A stretch of DNA of 64,000 bases from Gemmatimonas phototrophica (GTDB taxonomy: Bacteria; Gemmatimonadota; Gemmatimonadetes; Gemmatimonadales; Gemmatimonadaceae): NCBI RefSeq assembly GCF_000695095.2, contig NZ_CP011454.1:3782001-3846000 (forward strand), written 5' to 3'. The notes under the pieces were generated by a model. That model saw only the letters and a program-made list of their open reading frames with translations, made no database searches and was not told the DNA's origin. Below are positions 32,663-40,003 of this stretch, one piece after another. The first letter of the stretch is position 1, and each line of letters opens with the position of its first letter. The position numbers were made by a program, and so were the translations under genes.

Positions 32663-34351
32663 GTGCAGGCTGCACAAACCACGGAGTTCGACGCGATTGT
32701 CGTAGGCTCCGGTATCTCCGGCGGCTGGGCCGCAAAAGAGCTCACCGAAAAGGGGCTCAAGGTGCTCATGCTCGAGCGTGGCCACAACATTGACCACATC
32801 ACGGGCTACACCAACGCCACCAAGGGGCCGTGGGAATATCCCCACCGCGGCGGCCGCACCCAGAAAATGATCGCGGAGTATCCGGTGCTGAGCCGTGATT
32901 ATCCGCTCAACGAAAAGAATCTCGACTACTGGGCGAACGACAAGGATTCGCCGTACACCGAGACCAAGCGCTTCGACTGGTACCGTGGCTACCACCTGGG
33001 CGGCCGCTCCCTCATGTGGGGGCGCCAGAGCTACCGCTGGAGCGACTTCGACTTCGACGCGAATGCCAAGGAAGGCATCGCGGTCGACTGGCCCATTCGC
33101 TACAAGGATATCGCGCCGTGGTACTCCTATGTGGAGAAGCACGCCGGCATCCAGGGGACGCGCGAGAATCTGCCGCAGCTCCCCGATAGTGAATTTCTTC
33201 CCGGCTTTGCGCTGAATTGCGGCGAAGAGCACGTGGCGGCGCAGATGAAGAAGAACTACGGCGGCAAGCGGCATCTCATCATCGGCCGCAGTGCGAACCT
33301 CACGCAGCCCCTGCCCGGTCGTGGCCAGTGTCAGACGCGTGATGCCTGCTGGCTGGGGTGCATCTTTGGTGCGTACTTCAGCACGCAGTCGTCCACACTG
33401 CCGGCGGCCGTAAAGACCGGCAATCTCACGCTCAAGGTCAACTCCATCGTGCACGAACTCGTGTACGACAAGGACAGCAAGAAGGTGAGCGGTGTGCGCG
33501 TGGTGGATGCCATTACCAAGGAAGCCACCGAGTACAAGGCCAAGATCTTCTTCCTCTGCGCCTCCACGCTCAACTCCACGTGGCTGCTCATGCGTTCAGC
33601 GCGTGACCTGTGGCCCGGCGGGTTGGGGAGCGCGAGCGGTGAACTCGGGCACAACCTCATGGACCACCACTTCCGCCTCGGCGCGAGTGGCCGACTGGAA
33701 GGATTCGACGACAAGTATTACCACGGTCGTCGGCCCACGGGCTTCTACATTCCGCGCTGGCAGAACCTGTTTGGCGACAAGCAGCAGTACCTGCGTGGCT
33801 ATGGCTATCAGGGCAGCGCCAGCCGCGAAGGGTGGGGACGCGCGGTGGCCGAGTTGGGCATTGGCGGCGACTTCAAGGATCAGATGGCGCAGCCCGGGCA
33901 GTGGACGATTGGCGGCACGGCCTTCGGCGAGATGCTTCCCGACCACAGCAACAAGATCTCCATTGACGAGACCAAGACGGACAAGTGGGGCCTGCCCGTG
34001 CTGAAAATCGACTGCGAGATCAAGGAAAACGAAAAGCTGATGCGCAAGGACATGACCGTGCAGATGGCGGAAATGCTCGAGAGCAGCGGCGTGAAGGATG
34101 TGAAGACCTTTGACAGCGGCTACGCGCCGGGCATGGGTATTCACGAGATGGGCACGGCGCGCATGGGGCGCGACGCCAAGACATCAGTACTCAACGCCAA
34201 CAACCAGGTGTGGGACGCGCTCAATGTGTTCGTCACCGACGGGTCGGCCATGACCTCGGCCGCGGCGGTGAACCCGTCACTCACCTACATGGCGCTGACC
34301 GCGCGCGCGGCGGATTTCGCCGTGAATGCGCTCAAGCGTCGCGAGCTGTAA
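32663..34351 (+). CDS. GMC-type FAD oxidoreductase (gluconate/sugar dehydrogenase large subunit-like)
   Basis: The 562-residue flavoprotein starts at a GTG seven bases after AGGAGG. The FAD-binding Rossmann motif is at the N-terminus (AIVVGSGISGGWAAKELTEK at about residues 10-30), and the GMC C-terminal signature lies near the end (GMGIHEMGTARMG at about 494 and NVFVTDGSAMTSAAAVNPSLTYMALTARAADF, of which only VTDGSAMTSAAAVNP is quoted as core). The active-site His lies in HEMGTARM and Asn in AAVNPS. It lacks a signal peptide and probably travels with the Tat-exported small subunit encoded next. Together they would oxidise a sugar or sugar acid and pass electrons to the respiratory chain; no cytochrome subunit is adjacent. 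Confidence 0.9.
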   Translation: MQAAQTTEFDAIVVGSGISGGWAAKELTEKGLKVLMLERGHNIDHITGYTNATKGPWEYPHRGGRTQKMIAEYPVLSRDYPLNEKNLDYWANDKDSPYTETKRFDWYRGYHLGGRSLMWGRQSYRWSDFDFDANAKEGIAVDWPIRYKDIAPWYSYVEKHAGIQGTRENLPQLPDSEFLPGFALNCGEEHVAAQMKKNYGGKRHLIIGRSANLTQPLPGRGQCQTRDACWLGCIFGAYFSTQSSTLPAAVKTGNLTLKVNSIVHELVYDKDSKKVSGVRVVDAITKEATEYKAKIFFLCASTLNSTWLLMRSARDLWPGGLGSASGELGHNLMDHHFRLGASGRLEGFDDKYYHGRRPTGFYIPRWQNLFGDKQQYLRGYGYQGSASREGWGRAVAELGIGGDFKDQMAQPGQWTIGGTAFGEMLPDHSNKISIDETKTDKWGLPVLKIDCEIKENEKLMRKDMTVQMAEMLESSGVKDVKTFDSGYAPGMGIHEMGTARMGRDAKTSVLNANNQVWDALNVFVTDGSAMTSAAAVNPSLTYMALTARAADFAVNALKRREL

Positions 34352-34365
34352 GGAGATCGCATCCG

Positions 34366-35007
34366 ATGACTGACTTCGAAAAGCTGTCCGGAATCGATCG
34401 CCGCGAAGCGATCAAGCGGGTGAGTGTGTTGTTGGGTGGCGTGGCGTTCGTGGGCGGCAGCTCGCTCATGACGGCGTGTGCCGGTGATCGTCCGCCGGCG
34501 GCCGACACGACCAAGGCGGCGGTAGCACCAGCGCCCATTGGCGAGTTCTCGGTGGCCGACCAGCAGTTCCTCGACGAGGTGGCCGACACGATTCTCCCCA
34601 CGACCGCCAAGTCGCCAGGCGCCAAAGCGGCAGCGACGGGGCCGTTCATGGCCGTGATGGTGACGGACACGTACACGCCGGAAGACCAGAAGGTCTTCCG
34701 GGCCGGCATGACGGCGCTGGACGAGGCGTGTAAGGCCAAGCACGGCGCCAGCTTCATGCAGGCCACGGCTGAACAGCGCACGGCGCTACTCACGGAGTTG
34801 GATGCCGAACAGCACGCGTTCATGAAGACCAAGAAGCCGGAAGAGCCCACGCATTACTTCCGGATGATGAAGGAGCTGTCGTTGCTGGGTTTCTTTACGA
34901 GCGAGATTGGCTACAACAAGGCCATGCGCTACAAGGAAACGCCGGGCAAGTACGAGCCGTGCCTTCCGTACGTGAAGGGCGAGACGAGCTGGGCGTCGCA
35001 CGCCTGA
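34366..35007 (+). CDS. Gluconate 2-dehydrogenase subunit 3 family lipoprotein (Tat-exported)
   Basis: From ATG 34366, preceded by AAGGAGA, the protein has 213 residues. The leader has a twin-arginine motif (IDRREAIKRVSVLLGG) and a lipobox (SLMTAC, Cys at about 41), so it is a Tat-dependent lipoprotein. A disordered Ala/Pro linker follows, then the PF13618-type helical domain: SVADQQFLDEVADTILPTTA at about residues 62-81, PGAKAA and a C-terminal GFFTSEIGYNKAMRYKETPG. It begins 15 bp after the GMC gene and forms its export and assembly partner. The two genes recur together in Bacteroidota and Gemmatimonadota. Confidence 0.88.
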   Translation: MTDFEKLSGIDRREAIKRVSVLLGGVAFVGGSSLMTACAGDRPPAADTTKAAVAPAPIGEFSVADQQFLDEVADTILPTTAKSPGAKAAATGPFMAVMVTDTYTPEDQKVFRAGMTALDEACKAKHGASFMQATAEQRTALLTELDAEQHAFMKTKKPEEPTHYFRMMKELSLLGFFTSEIGYNKAMRYKETPGKYEPCLPYVKGETSWASHA

Positions 35008-35031
35008 TTTCCGCCATCATTCCCTACGCTC

Positions 35032-35535
35032 ATGTACCACACCGTCGAAGAATTCCTGAATCACTGGGACTACGAGTCGTCAGAAACGCTGAAGCTGCTG
35101 GAGGGTCTGACCGACGCCTCGTTGCCGCAGCCGATGTATCCGGGTGGGCGCACGCTGGGGCGACTGGCCTGGCACATTGCGCAGACGGTGCCGGAGATGA
35201 TGAACCAGACCGGGTTGGCGGTGGTCGGGGTCGATGAGCACGCGCCAGCGCCCTCAACGGCTGCGGCCATTGCGCAGGGCTACGCCGTGGCCGCGGCGTC
35301 GCTGGCGTCAGAAGTTCAGAGCAAGTGGACTGATGCCTCGCTCGTCTCGACCGACCCGATGTATGGCTTCACCTGGACCAAAGCGGAGTCGATGACGGCG
35401 TTGATCAGCCACCAGATTCATCACCGTGGGCAGCTGACGGTGCTCATGCGGCAGGCCGGGTTGCGGGTGCCAGGCATTTACGGGCCGGCCCAGGAAGAAT
35501 GGGCCGAATTCGGGATGGAGCCGCCGGCGGTGTAG
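35032..35535 (+). CDS. DinB-family putative metal-dependent enzyme
   Basis: The 167-residue protein is a four-helix DinB domain with the three metal-binding histidines in order: LAWHIAQTVPEM (about residue 45), then HQIHHRGQLTVLMRQAG (about 128 and 132). Residues GIYGPAQEEW near the C-terminus are typical. DinB proteins include bacillithiol- or mycothiol-dependent transferases as well as many of unknown role. It lies 24 bp after the dehydrogenase small subunit, on the same strand, and could be co-transcribed, but there is no recognised functional link. No signal peptide. Confidence 0.85.
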   Translation: MYHTVEEFLNHWDYESSETLKLLEGLTDASLPQPMYPGGRTLGRLAWHIAQTVPEMMNQTGLAVVGVDEHAPAPSTAAAIAQGYAVAAASLASEVQSKWTDASLVSTDPMYGFTWTKAESMTALISHQIHHRGQLTVLMRQAGLRVPGIYGPAQEEWAEFGMEPPAV

Positions 35536-35627
35536 TTTTCAGGGGCAGCAACGTACAGGAAAGCGACGCCGAGTCATTCCGTGATCGGCGTCGCGATACG
35601 ATTATCGCCAACAGTCAATCATATCGA

Positions 35628-36134
35628 ATGCGCCGTATTTCTCGGCATTCATCGCTGGCCGCGCTGCTGTGCCTCGTGGCAACGCAGCGTGTGCACGCGC
35701 AAAGCGACACCCTTGCCCTCGTCGACGATCAGTCGGTGGACGCGCCGGCAATACCAACGTCATTCATGCGGTATCCCATAGCCAGCCGCAACGCGGGCCA
35801 GATGGGGTCCGTTTACGCGGTGGTCACTCTCGACGAGAATGGTCGCATCGAACCGGGATCGTCGCGCATCATTTCGAGCTCGCAGCCCGACTTCCGACGC
35901 ACCGTTCGGGGGTGGCTCGACAGCGTGAGTTTCCGACCGCCGCGTAGGAAGGGAGAACCGGTGAGACACCGGGTGTGTCTGCCGATCCATTTCATTATTT
36001 CGCGCGACGCGCGGCAACTACCCAAAGTGAACTTGCCGAAGCCCGGTCCCGCCGACTATCGGGACATCGGCGAGCAGCAGCTGTGCGAACGGGCGGCTGT
36101 CATGTCGGTGGTGGCGGAGCGGCTACCGTTTTGA
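35628..36134 (+). CDS. Secreted stand-alone TonB C-terminal-like domain protein
   Basis: From ATG 35628 the protein has 168 residues with a signal peptide (cleavage near RVHAQS). The rest matches a TonB C-terminal domain: QMGSVYAVVTLDENGRIEPG (about 62-81), then RRTVRGWLDSVSFRPPRRKG and RVCLPIHFII. There is no membrane anchor and no Pro-rich spacer, so it is not a classical energy transducer. Such free TonB-C domains are frequent in Gemmatimonadota and may bind TonB-box proteins or peptidoglycan. The function is inferred. The gene follows DinB after 92 bp. Confidence 0.78.
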   Translation: MRRISRHSSLAALLCLVATQRVHAQSDTLALVDDQSVDAPAIPTSFMRYPIASRNAGQMGSVYAVVTLDENGRIEPGSSRIISSSQPDFRRTVRGWLDSVSFRPPRRKGEPVRHRVCLPIHFIISRDARQLPKVNLPKPGPADYRDIGEQQLCERAAVMSVVAERLPF

Positions 36135-36153
36135 GGCACCCGTGAAATCCTGA

Positions 36154-36198
36154 CTGACGGACGGCGTATTCAGGAATGAGCACGTCGTCCGCCGTCAG
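36154..36198. terminator. Weak hairpin between convergent TonB-C and GH16 genes
   Basis: CTGACGG (36154-36160) pairs with CCGTCAG (36192-36198), which overlaps the GH16 stop. The loop is long (31 bases) and has partial extra pairing (ACG/CGT). Low confidence as a terminator. Confidence 0.35.
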
Positions 36199-37181
36199 GG
36201 CTCCCTCGCCCTCTGATATACCCGCACCCAGTCCACCTCCAGCCTTCCCGGAAACGTCGTTCGCGAATCCGGCGGCCCAAGAAAGCGCCCCCCTACCGCG
36301 AGGTTCATCACGAGGTAGAACGGCTGGTCGAACGGCGCGGCGCCCTTGGCTTTCTGCGTGCTGTCAATGCCGCTGTACCATTGCGTCTGCGTTTGGTACG
36401 TGGAGTCGTCGACGCTCCACGTGATGCGGCCCGGCGTCCACTCCACCGCGTATTCATGCCAGTCGCTGATGCGACCGCTGTCAGGGAGCACGTAGTCCAT
36501 GCCGGTGTGCACGTTGCCGGGCCACTGGCCGCCGTAGTGCAGCGTGCCAAGCACGACGTGCGGGTTCTGGCCGCGTGCTTCCAGGATATCGATTTCGCCA
36601 CTCGCGGCCCACGTGCCGTACGTGTCGCGCAGCGGCAGCATCCAGAGTGCGGGCCAGAGCCCCTGTCCTTCGGGGAGACGCGCGCGAAACACCACGCGAC
36701 CGTACTGTTGCGCGAACAGCGCGCGGCCATCCTGCGCGCGCGTCTTGAGGCGCGCGCTCGTGAAGTGGCACGTGGCGTTGGGATCGCGTGACGATGCATC
36801 GCGCACCGTTTCACGTAGCGCGGTGATCTGCAACGCACCATCACGCAGTTGCACGTTGGCCGCATTGGCGGTGTAGCACTGCAGTTCCTCGTTGCCCCAA
36901 CCGCCCACGTACGCGCTGCTGTCGGCGTTCCAGAAGCCGTTCCCCTGCTCGGCTACCCACTTGCTGCTGTCGAGCGACGTGCCGTCGAATTCATCGCGCC
37001 ACGTGAGCCGCCACCCCCCGGAAAGCGTGTCGGCGAGCGCCGTTGTTGCCGTGCTGCTGTCGGCCGTGCGCGATGCTGTCTCGCTGCATGCACTGATGAG
37101 CGTGCCCACCCAAAAACACGCCGCGATGAGCCGAAGCTCACCGCGGCGGTTGTCACGTCGAGAGCGACGTTGCGCGCGCAT
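36195..37181 (-). CDS. Glycoside hydrolase family 16 lipoprotein (beta-glucanase/laminarinase-like)
   Basis: From ATG 37181 the protein has 328 residues and a lipoprotein signal with lipobox LISAC (Cys at about 31). The GH16 jelly roll has the catalytic signature GEIDILEARG (about 198-207) with nucleophile and acid/base Glu, plus GWRLTWRDEFDGTSLDSSKW near the start and HEYAVEWTPGRITWSVDD before the last strands. The order and length match bacterial laminarinases (endo-beta-1,3-glucanases). It probably sits on the outer membrane facing outward. The start codon shares one base with the stop of the sugar dehydrogenase gene (TGATG), so the two are translationally coupled. Confidence 0.9.
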   Translation of the reverse strand: MRAQRRSRRDNRRGELRLIAACFWVGTLISACSETASRTADSSTATTALADTLSGGWRLTWRDEFDGTSLDSSKWVAEQGNGFWNADSSAYVGGWGNEELQCYTANAANVQLRDGALQITALRETVRDASSRDPNATCHFTSARLKTRAQDGRALFAQQYGRVVFRARLPEGQGLWPALWMLPLRDTYGTWAASGEIDILEARGQNPHVVLGTLHYGGQWPGNVHTGMDYVLPDSGRISDWHEYAVEWTPGRITWSVDDSTYQTQTQWYSGIDSTQKAKGAAPFDQPFYLVMNLAVGGRFLGPPDSRTTFPGRLEVDWVRVYQRAREP

Positions 37182-38350
37182 CAGCGCCGCGCGACGGGCT
37201 CGAGGCGCACTACCGACGTCGGCTTGCCCTGCGAGTCGTCGATCGCGAGGTAGATGAAACCGTCCGGCCCCTGACGCACATCTCGCACGCGCCCCTGGTT
37301 CTTCACCAGGTTGTCGGCCACTTCGGCCTTCTGTCCATCGAGCGTGAGGCGCACGAGACGCTGTCCAGCGAGCCCGCCCACGAATACGCTCCCCTTCCAT
37401 TCCGGGAACTTGGTGCCGGTGTACACCAGCAATCCCGACGTGGCGATGGACGGCACCCACACGTTCTTGGCGTTCTCCATGCCCGGCAGCATCGTGCTGG
37501 CGTGAATGGCCTTGCCGGGGCCGTAGTTCACACCAAAGCCCACCACCGGCCAGCCATAGTTCTTGCCGGCTTCAATGAGATTGAGTTCGTCGCCACCCTG
37601 CGGCCCGTGCTCAATTTCCCACAGGTCACCGGTGACGGGGTGAATGGTGAGCCCCTGCGGATTGCGGTGGCCATAGCTCCAGATCTCGGGCTTGGCACCG
37701 GCCTTGTTCACGAACGGGTTGTCAGCGGGCACACGGCCGTCGTCCATGAGGCGGATGATCTTGCCATGGTGGTTCGACAGCTGCTGCGCCGGGTGCGCCG
37801 TGAGGTCGCCTTCGGGGCCAATCTGCCGGTCGCCCACGCTGATGTACACGTGGCCGGCCTTGTCGAAGGTGATGCGCGAGCCAAAGTGCCCCGGGCGTCC
37901 CTTGGTGTCGGCGACAAAGATGTCCTTGCCGTCTACCAGCGCATCGTTCTCAAAGCGGGCCCGGTACAGCGCCGTGGTGGAGCCGCCGGTGATCTGCTTG
38001 GAGTACGTGAGGTAGATGACCTTGTTCTGGGCAAAGGCCGGGTGCAGCGCCACGTCCAGCAGGCCGCCCTGACCGGCCGCCACCACCACCGGCACGCCAG
38101 CCACCGGGTTGGGGAGCAGCTTGCCGCCGCGCACGATGCGCAAGCGTCCCGCGCGCTCGGTCACCAGCAGGTCACCGCCGGGCAGGAAGGCAACCGACCA
38201 CGGATTCACGAACCCGCTGGCCACCGTGACAATGCGGTAGTCGTGGGCCGACGACTTGTAGACCTGACCCTGCGCCTGGGCCGTTCCGCCCATCAGCGCC
38301 ACCGGAAGTAGAACCGCGGCTGCAAGCCGCAGGGACGAACGACGCATCAC
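37181..38350 (-). CDS. PQQ-dependent aldose sugar dehydrogenase (YliI/Asd-like)
   Basis: The 389-residue protein has a signal peptide (cleavage near GTAQAQG) and the six-bladed propeller pattern of soluble PQQ glucose/aldose dehydrogenases: FVNPWSVAFLPGGDLLVTER at about residues 47-66, GGLLDVALHPAFAQNKVIYL, ISVGDRQIGPEG, YGHRNPQGLTIHP and EIEHGPQGGDELN, with the catalytic His in the first blades. It should oxidise aldoses in the periplasm. The gene precedes GH16 in one operon, so glucan breakdown products could be its substrates. A GAGGAG Shine-Dalgarno lies 8 nt before the GTG/ATG start pair at 38350/38347. No PQQ biosynthesis genes are nearby. Confidence 0.9.
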   Translation of the reverse strand: MMRRSSLRLAAAVLLPVALMGGTAQAQGQVYKSSAHDYRIVTVASGFVNPWSVAFLPGGDLLVTERAGRLRIVRGGKLLPNPVAGVPVVVAAGQGGLLDVALHPAFAQNKVIYLTYSKQITGGSTTALYRARFENDALVDGKDIFVADTKGRPGHFGSRITFDKAGHVYISVGDRQIGPEGDLTAHPAQQLSNHHGKIIRLMDDGRVPADNPFVNKAGAKPEIWSYGHRNPQGLTIHPVTGDLWEIEHGPQGGDELNLIEAGKNYGWPVVGFGVNYGPGKAIHASTMLPGMENAKNVWVPSIATSGLLVYTGTKFPEWKGSVFVGGLAGQRLVRLTLDGQKAEVADNLVKNQGRVRDVRQGPDGFIYLAIDDSQGKPTSVVRLEPVARR

Positions 38351-38395
38351 AAACTCCTCTGAGGTGAGACAACCGGTGAAAAGTAGCGCCTATTG

Positions 38396-39301
38396 CTATC
38401 CCCGGGCAAAGGCGCGCAGCACCCGTACCGTGTTGAGGTGCACGGCCACGGTGTCGTGTACGTCCCGCCCGTAGCCGCCGCTCATGGTGGTGCACACCGG
38501 TATGCCCACCTCGCGGCAGGTGCCAATCACGTACCGGTCGCGCGCCAGCAGCCCGTCAAAGGTGAGCTTGAGGCGCCCCAGCCGGTCTCCCTCGTGCGGG
38601 TCGGCGCCACTCAAATACACCACCAGGTCGGGGCGCGCCTCGCGAATAACCTCAGGCAGATGCTGCTGCAGCAGCGCCAGATATTCGTCGTCGCCCGTAC
38701 CGTCGTTGAGCTCTACATCGCGGGTGCCGGGCACTTTGTGAAACGGAAAGTTCTTGGCGCCGTGCATGCTGAAGGTGTACACGTGCGGGTCGCCGGCGAA
38801 ACAGCCGTGCGTGCCGTTGCCTTGATGTACATCGAGATCCACCACGGCTACACGGCGCACCTTGCCCAATGCCTGTAATCGCCGAATGGCCACGGCCACA
38901 TCGTTGAAGGTGCAGAACCCTTCGCCACGGTCGGGGAAGGCGTGGTGGGTACCGCCGGCCAGATTCATGGCCACACCGTGCTCCAGCGCCGACTCGCTCG
39001 CTTCAATGGTGCCCTGCACCACCCGAAACGCGCGCTCCACGAACGCCTCGCTCCACGGCAACCCAATGCGCCGCTGCTCGGCGTACGGCAGCGTCCCGTG
39101 CAGAATGTGCGCCACGTAGGCCGGCGTATGCACGCGCAGCAGGTCGTGCACATCGACCCGCTGAGGGTCGTGCAACCGTTCGGGAGACACGAGCCCCTCA
39201 CGCAGAACTCCCTCGCGGAGCAGCGCGTACTTCGCCATGGGAAAGCGATGCCCCTCAGGGAGCTCGATGGCGTATTGGGAGGACGACCAGAGATGCAGCA
39301 C
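38396..39301 (-). CDS. Histone-deacetylase-family (arginase fold) zinc amidohydrolase
   Basis: The 301-residue protein begins at a GTG. HDAC hallmarks are present: LAGGTHHAFPDRGEGFCTFN (about 114-133) with the paired His, VVDLDVHQGNGTH (about 152-164) with zinc-binding Asp and His, the third zinc Asp in SGADPHEGDRLGRLKLT (about 237) and the late Gly-Gly-Tyr in MSGGYGRDV, where the Tyr stabilises the transition state. The protein is compact and matches class II/IV-like bacterial acetylpolyamine amidohydrolases and AcuC-like enzymes. It is cytoplasmic. Substrates could be acetylated polyamines or lysines. It is not clearly in an operon with the sugar dehydrogenase (45 bp gap, same strand). Confidence 0.9.
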   Translation of the reverse strand: MLHLWSSSQYAIELPEGHRFPMAKYALLREGVLREGLVSPERLHDPQRVDVHDLLRVHTPAYVAHILHGTLPYAEQRRIGLPWSEAFVERAFRVVQGTIEASESALEHGVAMNLAGGTHHAFPDRGEGFCTFNDVAVAIRRLQALGKVRRVAVVDLDVHQGNGTHGCFAGDPHVYTFSMHGAKNFPFHKVPGTRDVELNDGTGDDEYLALLQQHLPEVIREARPDLVVYLSGADPHEGDRLGRLKLTFDGLLARDRYVIGTCREVGIPVCTTMSGGYGRDVHDTVAVHLNTVRVLRAFARG

Positions 39302-39357
39302 GCTGGCAATGTGCCATGCGGACCGGCAAATAGGCAGCGTCCGCTACGTCGCGTCCG

Positions 39358-39810
39358 CTATGTGGCGTCTACAGGCGGCGTGCGTATCTCAGCGGTAATC
39401 CGACGCCAGTCTTCCTGATGGGTTTCGCTGCGCTCGTCGGCGGGTATGATGCCAAGGTCGTTCATCATGAGCCCTACGGAGTCGGGCACCATGGCGGGCC
39501 AGAGCACGAGCCCCTCCAGACGAACAAGGCGGCGAGACTTACGGCCACTGCCGGCGTATTTGCGACGGGCCCACAGCTCGTACACCATGGTGAGCGCGCC
39601 ACCAAAGGTGGCAAAGATGCCCCACGTCACCAGCGCCTCACGCAACGGTAACTCTACCAGCATCCAAATAAGTACCCCGTAGCTGAGCACAAGCCCCATG
39701 ATGCACATGCCGCGTCGGAGCGCCGCGTTCAGCAACACGCACGCGGTGGTCCACAACAGGACGCCGAAAAGCACGATGGCCCACATCAGATTTACCGAGT
39801 AGAACGTCAT
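39358..39810 (-). CDS. Small membrane protein of unknown function
   Basis: From ATG 39810 the protein has 150 residues. Three hydrophobic segments (about 5-25, 34-54 and 62-82) are followed by a basic stretch (RRKYAGSGRKSRRLVRLEG) and a soluble C-terminus (PDSVGLMMNDLGIIPADE). I do not recognise the family. Codon use and a clean hydrophobic pattern support a real gene. It lies 56 bp upstream of the deacetylase-like gene on the same strand and could be in its transcript. The frame runs on to 39888 without a better start. Confidence 0.55.
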   Translation of the reverse strand: MTFYSVNLMWAIVLFGVLLWTTACVLLNAALRRGMCIMGLVLSYGVLIWMLVELPLREALVTWGIFATFGGALTMVYELWARRKYAGSGRKSRRLVRLEGLVLWPAMVPDSVGLMMNDLGIIPADERSETHQEDWRRITAEIRTPPVDAT

Positions 39811-39905
39811 GCGCGAGTTTGCACCGGTCCACGGGAAATCGCCAGCACATCGCGCAACGCCATATCGCACACACGGATGGCATATCACACGCGGATAAGG
39901 CAGAA

Positions 39906-39946
39906 CGCCACGGATGCTGATCAGTTACCGATCAGTATCCGTGGCG
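39906..39946 (-). terminator. Strong hairpin downstream of the second BNR gene
   Basis: CGCCACGGAT (39906-39915) pairs with ATCCGTGGCG (39937-39946), and CTGATC (39917-39922) with GATCAG (39930-39935), giving a 17-position stem with one G-U and a 7-base loop. On the minus strand it is followed by TTCTGCCTT. The motif ATCCGTGGC recurs once just upstream. Confidence 0.7.
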
Positions 39947-40003
39947 ATCTGTTCCATCCGTACAATCCGTGGCCCGGCTAGGCCGGCCAGTCTGTTGTCT
40001 CGC

